A stretch of 40,774 bases of DNA from Gnetum montanum. Its lineage: Eukaryota; Streptophyta; Gnetopsida; Gnetales; Gnetaceae. Made by a program: the position numbers and the translations under genes. Shown piece after piece: positions 33,960 to 40,774 of this stretch (position 1 is its first letter; the number at the start of each line of letters is the position of its first letter). The notes under the pieces were generated by a model. The model was given only the letters and a program-made list of their open reading frames with translations, was not told where the DNA came from and searched no databases. The DNA lies in NCBI GenBank assembly GCA_015680685.1, contig MNCI01009443.1, forward strand, positions 116,296 through 157,069. The letters are read 5' to 3'.

Positions 33960-35146
33960 GTAATGTGACTCTAGCTCCATGGTGCTATTTATGTGTTGAA
34001 TGAGAGGTGCAATAACATTTCTCTAGTCAACCATGTGTAGTAACTTCCTTCGTTGTTTCAAGTCTAGCTTAGAGAACTTTAGATATTAACTAACTAGGAG
34101 CATAGTGAAAAGACTTGTTTTTCACTACTTTTATATATGATATAGAGATTATGATAAGATAACTATGATGTTTATCCCTAAAAAAAAGATATCTATGATA
34201 TTTTAATTTTCTGTTTGATGATTCTATTAATTGTACAATAGTAGATAAATATTTCCTTTATTATTTTGATTAAATGTATTAGTATATGTATTTTTGTACA
34301 TTTTGGGGGGCTATTAGAACCCCAAAATAATTGTAATATAATTATATCTAAAGATATATAGTCTAGTTAGAACTTTATAGCTTAGGATTACCCATGAGAA
34401 TAGAACCAATGACTTGGAGTTTTCAAATCAAGAGACTTAACACTAAGCTAACACCTCATTGCTATTCTTGTAAATTTTGTCTTATGACTCACAATTATTA
34501 GAAGTCTTGTGCAATGTTTATTCTTCTTACTTACTTTTCTTATTAATAATGCATTTGATCCTCTTTTCATAGGCACTAAGCTCATGCAAATCTAGTGGTT
34601 TATAGCTTAGGTTTTACATTTTGATGGCTACTATTTTATTTAAATTCTAATTTATTAGTGCTCTTTAAAACTTGTCAAGCCTAGGAATTTTGGTTGTACA
34701 TTTCATACATCACCCATTATCTATTTATATTATGTATTCTTTCATGATGTGTGTATATTTCTTAGGTAATGCCTTTCTATCTTCACGTAGTTTTGGGATA
34801 TTATAATAATAAATGTTCTAAAGAATAAAGAACAAGCAACAAAAGATACTTCTAAATACAAAAAAAGACGATAGACAAAGTAAGTTGATCATCAAAAATG
34901 ATATCATTGATGCTTGGTTGAAAGTTGCTGCAAATTTTAAATGTCCATTTCCAAACATGTGCAACTAATGATTATGAATTTGGATTGTTATGGAATTGTT
35001 CTACAACACTTCAACCAAATTATTGTTCTAGTTCCTATCATCTTTTATAGGCATTCAAGAGTGAGTTTCCCTTTTACTGTTTTTTTAAATATATATTTGA
35101 GATTGAGTTTCCTTGTGCAATTGCCAATCACTAACTAAACTAGATT
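33960..35146. other. AT-rich noncoding DNA
   Basis: No gene is visible apart from the tRNA-like fragment at 34,385-34,450. Short ORFs near 34,941 show no motif. Confidence 0.4.
34385..34450 (-). mobile_element. tRNA-derived SINE remnant
   Basis: On the minus strand an A-box-like TAGCTTAGTGTTAAG is followed about 35 bases later by a B-box-like GGTTCTATTCT. A weaker second example lies at about 35,280-35,340. The rest of the SINE body and tail cannot be delimited. Confidence 0.35.
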
Positions 35147-35553
35147 GAAGAATCCTTAAGGGCATGTTTGGTTTCTTGAACCTAAGCCTAAAATTTTTTA
35201 CCTTTGTCTCTTAGAAGTCAGACCAATTTAAAACTTCCTTTTTCCAAAGGTTTTTGTAAATTTACAACTCAATGATGCATAGTAGAATTGAATTTATGAC
35301 TTAGGATTACCATACCAAAACTCTTATCACTAAGGTAATGCTAAAGATATTGAATCCAAAAATTTATAAATCACTCATTTCTATGGAAACAAAGAATCCA
35401 AAAAGTGATAGTTTTAAGTCCAACAAGAATTCTACGATACATCATCACGTAAACACATACGAGTGGACAACTTTTTTAGCCTATTTCAATTCATTAGAAT
35501 ATTTGAATGGAGCATTCGAAGAATCATCTAACCAAACCCCTTGAGATTCTTTC
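35147..35553. mobile_element. Candidate MITE with imperfect terminal inverted repeats
   Basis: The left end GAAGAATCCTTAAGGG then CATGTTTGGTTT is mirrored on the right by AACCAAACCCCTTGAGATTC (35,530-35,550) on the opposite strand. The element is about 407 bases with no ORF of note. Ends of this GTTTGGTT type are common in plant DNA transposon derivatives. A clear target duplication was not found. Confidence 0.35.
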
Positions 35554-35892
35554 ACCAAGCAAAAATCAATTTTTTTTTTCTTGATTCAACCAAAAGCAAG
35601 ACCAATTTCAATTACTATACCTAATATGATGATTTCAAACACGATCATCCAACAAGCACCATTATCGCTATAGGGCCATGCATCATAATCCATTATTACA
35701 ACAGGAATATCATGGAGAAAAAGATAAGCATTAACCCATCAGCCAATTAACAATGAATTTCAATCCAAATTTTATTGGCTCATAACATTTCTTGGGTTTT
35801 TTGGTGCTGTCACAACACACAAAAGTTAATCTTCGAAGCAGCGGAGGAAACTTTCGGAAAAGTGAAAGAAACTTTGTTCCAGAGAGAGCCGC

Positions 35893-36063
35893 CACGTGTA
35901 ACTCTAAACTTGATAATCGATGTAGCTGGGCCGTGGACAAATTCATTACAGGTTTAGCGTTTTCACACACTCGCTGTTGTTGGACAGCTCTGTCTTTTGT
36001 GTGTTGGCTGTTACAGGCGAAAGCTTCTCCATGCAAATTTTGAGTTACAAACAATTTATAAAT
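35893..36063 (+). promoter_or_regulatory. Probable promoter of the cytochrome b561 gene
   Basis: A G-box, CACGTG, is at 35,893-35,898 and a TATA-like TATAAAT at 36,057-36,063, about 250 bases before the ATG. That spacing would leave a 5' UTR of about 220 bases. G-boxes bind bZIP and bHLH factors; regulation here is not otherwise shown. Confidence 0.4.
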
Positions 36064-36312
36064 TTTGGGAAAGTCGAGCTCCACTTGTGGCCTGTGGGCA
36101 TTTTACAAATCCAATTGAGTCCTCACAAGTTGTTGAATATCTAAAATAAATTTCATTTATCCTGCATTGATCTTTACTCTCGGCTGTGACGTTGTTCCAT
36201 ATCAATCCAAGAATCAAATCTCTGATTCTTACTACCCATAGCAGAGATTCCATTAATTTCAAGGCTGTTCATAGTTGCTGCTGTTGCCGGTGGTGAATTT
36301 AGTCTAGGGAGG

Positions 36313-38034
36313 ATGGATAAAACACAGAAGAGAAACTATGGTGTCAGAACTGGGCCTGTGTATCTGTTGGCTCAGCTTGCCGGGCTTACTGTGGGTGTGT
36401 TGATTCTGATTTGGAACATTCATTACCGTGGAGGACTGGCTCTGAGTTCTTCCAACAAATCCAAAATTTTCAATGTTTGTATTCTTACTTTCTGCGTGGA
36501 GTCTTACTTTTAACTAGCGGCTGCTTTTTGCGTTGTTTTAGGGCTTCTTCTTTTGTGTTCAATGTTTGAGCCGTTTTGGGTTCGTGCAGGTCCATCCTGT
36601 TCTGATGTTTTTGGGCCTTATTTTCATTTCTAGCCAAGGCAAGTAATGTTTGGTAGTGAACATACATTTATGGTTGAGAAAAGAACTAGTTATTGAATCA
36701 GTAAAAGGTGTGTTTCTGGTTTGCTTGCATGTAGCAATTTTGGTGTACAGAACTGTGCCTGCCAAGAAAGAGAAGCAAAAGCCAGTGCATCTGATTCTTT
36801 TGGGCCTTGCAATAGTGTTGGGGGCTATTGGGATCTATGCAGTGTTTAAGTTTCACAATGAGTCTCATATTCCAAACCTCTACAGCCTTCATTCTTGGAT
36901 GGGCATTTCCACAATATCTCTTTATGGTCTTCAGGTAATAAGTTTAATTTATGTATAAATGTAAAGATTTGGTTGCAGTTGAGCTGGAAAAGGGGTAACT
37001 TTGGAGGCTCATTTTTCTTATCTTTCTTAATGAAAACTTAAACTAAGGTTTTATTACGTCCGAACACCCAAAGGATCTTAATAAAACGTCTGCTATCTCT
37101 GCCATTTTTTATACGTTTAGCATCTATTTTGCCACCTCAGGCAAGATCTTTAGTTAATTAAGTGTGATTTTCTTCTGCCATTTGATCTACGTTTAGCATC
37201 TATTTTGCGACCTCAGGCAAGATCTTTAGATAATTAAGTGAGATTTTCTTTGTTCTGCGATCCAGCTGTCGATTCATTTGAATTTGTTTACAGGTCTCTC
37301 TCTGGGTTTGCACTCTTTTTTCCTTTCTGTATGTCTATGTGTGGCGTATGAACTGTTTGGCAAATATTTGAGTGGTTAAACTACTGCAGAGCCAGTTACT
37401 TAATTCTTCGTCCTTATTACAGTAATTTGGCTAAAAGCTTTGGCTTATAAGTAACTTCTGGTTGTAGGTTGTGGGTTTGAGCAGTGACCCTTCCCAAGTT
37501 ACCTGGCTGAAAAATAAAAACCCCTAAAAGACCGCCCTGTGCACCTGTACTCTGTTAAAGCACACCCGTTCTTTGTTTTTCAATTATTTTTATGATGAGG
37601 TTACCATAAAATCTGGATTTAATTTAATATATGGAATTATGCATGAACTTGTCTAAGGATTTTCCGTTTTGTTGTTCATGGTCATTTGTTTGATTGATAT
37701 TGCAAAGCTCGCTATTGATTATTCATTTGAAATACTGTGTATTTTTGATGTGGCTTGGCTTTTACAGTGGATTGCAGGGTTCCTATTTTTCATGTTTCCG
37801 GGGGCTGCAAAGAGCAGGAGAGACCTGATCCTTCCATGGCACATATTTTTTGGGTTGTCTCTCTATGTTTTGGCAATAGCAACATCAGTGTCTGGCTTGC
37901 TGGAAAAGCTCACATTCCAGCAGTTTTCTGGAGTGACAAGTCGGTTTGGCAGAGAAGCCATGCTAGTGAACAGTATGGGAGTGCTCATAGTTATTCATGG
38001 GGCTTTGGTGATTCTTTCTTTGGTTGTGAATTGA
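36313..38034 (+). CDS. CYB561: Cytochrome b561 (ascorbate-dependent transmembrane electron carrier), four exons
   Basis: Exons are 36,313-36,474, 36,590-36,638, 36,735-36,934 and 37,768-38,034. They join in one frame of 225 residues, the normal length of plant CYB561. The four haem-binding histidines fall at 56 (FNVHPVL), 89 (KPVHLIL), 123 (LYSLHSW) and 162 (LPWHIFF), with the family spacing of 33, 34 and 39. The AILVYRTV and SLHSW motifs linked to ascorbate and monodehydroascorbate binding are present, and the hydrophobic segments fit six membrane helices. The protein would pass electrons from ascorbate across the tonoplast or another inner membrane, and relatives can reduce ferric iron. Intron 2 uses a GC donor (AAG|GCAAGT); the other donors are GT. 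No stop or frameshift is seen, so this looks like the one intact host gene in the window. Which paralogue it is cannot be told from sequence alone. Confidence 0.93.
37100..37250 (+). repeat. Tandem duplication of about 76 bases in intron 3 of CYB561
   Basis: Units 37,100-37,175 and 37,176-37,250 share ACGTTTAGCATCTATTTTGC and CCTCAGGCAAGATCTTTAG with a few changes. It lies within the 833-base intron and does not touch the splice sites. Confidence 0.85.
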
Positions 38035-38775
38035 TTAGTTATGTGGATTATCTGCATAACCATGGAATTGCAGTCAAAGTTTGTTGGCCATGATGTTAGA
38101 TGATGTGAAATAATTAATGTTTTCGTTGTCTTGTTGGTTGGCCTTCCGACTGGGCCAAAGATGGTTGTAGAAACTGGTGTTACCCACGTGAAGTAGTTGA
38201 TACTTGATAGAGAGTTGTTGATCAGTGTTACTACCGGTGTAATTAATGTAGTTGGAATTAAATTGTATGAGCAGATGATAAAGGATATTGATACGGACGC
38301 CACTTTTTTTTTTTTTTTTGGCGAACTCTTGACTGCATCGTTGTTCTTGAAATCAGATTTCTGCGTTATTATCTTTTCAAGGTGACTAAGTTCATCAGAA
38401 CATGGGCCGGTTTAAACCTTTAGAAGAAATAGATCAATATGATAAAGCAAAGCTGTGCAGATGAATACTTGGTAAAATCTGGAACTTTTACTCAAAAAGT
38501 TCGGAAGATTTCTGAACAATGAGGGAGTACCTGTACCATTTAAATTTTATAAGCAAAGTAGATCATTATATATTATTTACAACCAAATGAAGGAAAAAAG
38601 AAGGGAGCAGCTAAGTTAGAATTAATAAAGAGAGAAGATAAAGGAAATACTCAGGATTTTGGATGTCTTTGCAAGTTAAAGAAATTTTAGAAGAGGTCGT
38701 CCAAATCAGTACTTTGGACATATATATGTCTTTCTAAATTATTTATTCCTTTTAATAATTAAAAAAAACACATGA
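38035..38775. other. 3' flank of CYB561, noncoding
   Basis: The 3' UTR probably lies in the first few hundred bases. A T run sits at about 38,304-38,320. No second gene is visible. Confidence 0.5.
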
Positions 38776-38885
38776 TTTAGGGGAATGGTAAGATATTCAT
38801 ATGTTGATTAAAAGGTTGTAAGTTTGATTGTAAGTTTGATATTTATCTCTAGGTGAGAGGTTGTAAGTTTGATATTTATCTCTAC
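38776..38885 (+). mobile_element. Possible SINE remnant with internal duplication
   Basis: TTAGGGGAATGGTAAGA resembles a tRNA A box, followed by GGTTGTAAGTTTGAT resembling a B box. The second block is repeated (38,813 and 38,859, followed by ATTTATCTCTA). The evidence is weak. Confidence 0.3.
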
Positions 38886-39004
38886 TTAGTGGGCTACCTT
38901 TGCTATGGAATAGACGAGTTTATAAAAAGATTCATTCATAATGGGGGTATCCGTGGGGTAACTTTATGGTGGAATACACATTCACACAAAGATTCATACG
39001 ATAT

Positions 39005-39213
39005 TACATGTTTTTAACACTAATAGAAAACAACATGTTAAAGAAAACTTTGAAAAACTTTCTTACTTAAAGATGTCAAGAAATTATTCATACTACATTA
39101 CATGATGTCTAAGAAATTATTCATACTACATTATATGTTTAACACTAATAGAAAACAACATGGAAAAGAAAAACTTGAAAAAACTTTCTTACTTTAAAGA
39201 TGTCAAGAAATTA
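39005..39213 (+). repeat. Imperfect direct repeat, period about 122 bases
   Basis: The block TTTAACACTAATAGAAAACA through GATGTCAAGAAATTA occurs at about 39,013-39,086 and 39,137-39,213, with a shorter AAGAAATTATTCATACTACA repeat between. Confidence 0.75.
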
Positions 39214-39300
39214 GTTGTTAATTAGTTGTTAATGGGAGGATGGTTTCACCCCTAACAATAGTTACATCACATAGTTACATCACATGACTTTCAATATATG

Positions 39301-39630
39301 AACAACTTATAGTAGCAAACAATATATGAACAACTTATAGTAGCAAAACAACTTATAGTAGCAAACAATATATGAACAACTTATAGTAGCAAAAAGATTT
39401 GAGGTAGCAATACAAAGTAATGGCAAAATACCTTAAAACTTAAAATAGCAAAAGGATTTAAAGTAGCACCAAAAAGTTGTGGCAAAATACTTTAAAACTT
39501 AACATAACAAAATACGTTAAAACTTAAAATAGCAAAAGGATTTAAAGTAGCACCAAAAAGTTGTGGCAAAATACTTTAAAAATTAACATAACAAAAGGAT
39601 TTAAAGTAGTAAGAGAAAGTTGTGGTGAGA
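39301..39630 (+). repeat. AT-rich tandem repeats (CAACTTATAGTAGCAAA and an 84-base unit)
   Basis: Four copies of CAACTTATAGTAGCAAA start near 39,303, 39,331, 39,349 and 39,377. An 84-base unit then repeats at 39,439-39,522 and 39,523-39,606, with a partial third. The repeating phrase AAAGTAGCACCAAAAAGTTG marks each unit. Confidence 0.8.
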
Positions 39631-39639
39631 TATCAACAT

Positions 39640-40213
39640 TTATATAAAGGCTATATACACAAGAAAATGGTGGCACATATTCTGCATTACCACTACTTTG
39701 TTATGTAATGTCATGTAATGTCAACCTTCCATTGAGAATTTTACCATCACTTGAAACTAAAATTTTATTACATTTGTAAACTTTCTAGATCTATTGGACA
39801 GTAGAAAGCTACATGCTATGAGTTTTGAAAACATCATTAAGAAAATTACCAAGTATTCTTAGTAACATTTAAAACAATTTAACTAATTTTGCAACTGTAA
39901 TATTGTATCCATGTCTAATGTACGACATTGCAAGAATATGTGGTATTCATCTTCAATGCTATTTGTATTGCATGATTTGCATATTTGTTCTTCACAAGAA
40001 ATTTTCATCCATCTACTTGTTTCAACTCTCAAATGAGATTTATTGCACAATCTACTTTGTCGATCTCTTCACTTTAAATTCATTAGGCAAAAAAACTTAT
40101 AAACTTCTTCTATATATTTCTAATATTTATTTGATAGAGCAAAGCTTCATACAACACATCCATAAAGAATAGTTGGTTGAACAATTGCATCATAAAATTG
40201 CTTTTAGATATTC
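39640..40213. other. AT-rich noncoding DNA
   Basis: No gene, RNA or repeat boundary is recognised. The ORF at 39,903-40,172 is hydrophobic and AT-driven, without a known motif. Confidence 0.4.
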
Positions 40214-40774
40214 TAATGAGACGCAATATCGCATGGGCCGCGATATCGCGTCCGCTGCGATATTGCATCCCACGCGATATCGTGGTCCACTGCCAAGTCT
40301 ATAAATAAGAGTCAGCTCTCTCTTTGTTTCTCATCTAAATCTAAACCCTTAGCGAAACTTTCGTAGTTTTATCTCTCCATAGATAGAATATTTTCCATGT
40401 GCCCATAGTAGGAGCTCCAAAGTGAACAGATCTTTATTCGAGCAAATATTGTACCTGAACACATGTTTGTGTACGACAATAAAGACGAACTTCTTGGATA
40501 AACCTTACAGTGCATGGAATAGGCTAAATAGGACTTTTATTTATTGTTTATCATTTACATGCTTTATTAGTGATTAAATCTTTCTCAACCCTTCTCTCCT
40601 AGTTAAGTGCCTTAGTACGATCGCTTCGAGCACGTGCGTTACGGTTGGTAATCCTAGCAACAATTAGCATTTGATAACCAAGGTTGCATTGGTTCAAGGT
40701 GTGAATGGTANAGACCGTGATATCGCATACATGATATCGCAGGGAACGACACGATATCGCGTACGCGATATCGC
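40214..40774 (+). mobile_element. Start of another Athila-like LTR, cut by window edge
   Basis: It begins TAATGAGACG and matches the LTR at 15,382 across U3: GGCC(G/A)CGATATCGC, then TATAAATAAG at 40,300-40,309. AATAAA lies near 40,480. After a single N at 40,711 the sequence no longer follows the LTR but shows four more GATATC palindromes, so the join may be artificial. GATATC occurs at 40,242, 40,276, 40,719, 40,733, 40,753 and 40,767. Confidence 0.6.

Noticed and set aside
34385-34450. A functional tRNA gene
   Set aside because: The A and B boxes are imperfect and no cloverleaf with a proper acceptor stem can be drawn; a SINE remnant fits better.
40700-40774. Regularly spaced GATATC palindromes as a CRISPR-like array
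   Set aside because: Units are far too short and irregular, the sequence is plant LTR U3, and no cas-like gene exists.

Overview
The window looks like nuclear DNA of a seed plant with a large, repeat-rich genome. Decayed Ty3/gypsy-type retrotransposons with plant-style PBS and LTR signals cover most of it, and there is one clean intron-bearing host gene, a cytochrome b561. The deep decay of several elements would fit a gymnosperm, but that is only a guess. There is no sign of bacterial or organellar DNA.

Region 1 (1 to about 12,960, minus strand): a long Tat/Ogre-like element, running from high to low coordinates. It has part of the 5' LTR (interrupted by a 552-base N gap), a PBS, gag-protease, then a stretch of about 5.1 kb, then RT, a first RNase H, a second archaeal-type RNase H and the start of integrase, which runs off the left edge. 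The 5.1 kb stretch has good splice signals in matching phase (minus-strand intron 7912 to 2783), where Ogre elements are known to carry a small intron. Here the intron encloses a complete eight-exon gene on the opposite strand (3194-7338). Its exons join in one frame of about 1,104 codons, broken by three nonsense codons. Its predicted product has an FCP1/SCP-like HAD phosphatase domain that lacks key aspartates, a domain resembling a plant-transposon-associated protein, a coiled-coil region and an acidic tail. It has its own TATA region, which resembles the U3 promoters of nearby LTRs. This is the most unusual thing in the window.

Region 2 (12,981-16,462): a decayed plus-strand ORF ending in a long coiled coil, followed by a poly(A) signal, a PPT and a 3' LTR. 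It sits in the env-like position of another element. After it comes a 213-bp integrase C-terminal remnant of a third gypsy lineage.

Region 3 (16,463 to about 29,230): two head-to-tail copies of one Athila-like family. Each has LTR, PBS, gag, protease, RT and RNase H. Only the second copy retains integrase. Both are full of stops, and neither has a visible 3' LTR.

Region 4 (about 29,240-36,000): gene-poor DNA with a TGTAAC-type LTR, a cytosine-rich tract, a solo LTR with a perfect 5-bp target duplication (TCTGT), a tRNA-derived SINE remnant and a MITE-like element.

Region 5 (about 35,890-38,034): the host gene, a four-exon cytochrome b561 of 225 residues with all four haem histidines, apparently intact. 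The right end holds AT-rich tandem repeats and the start of another LTR, related to the one in region 2.
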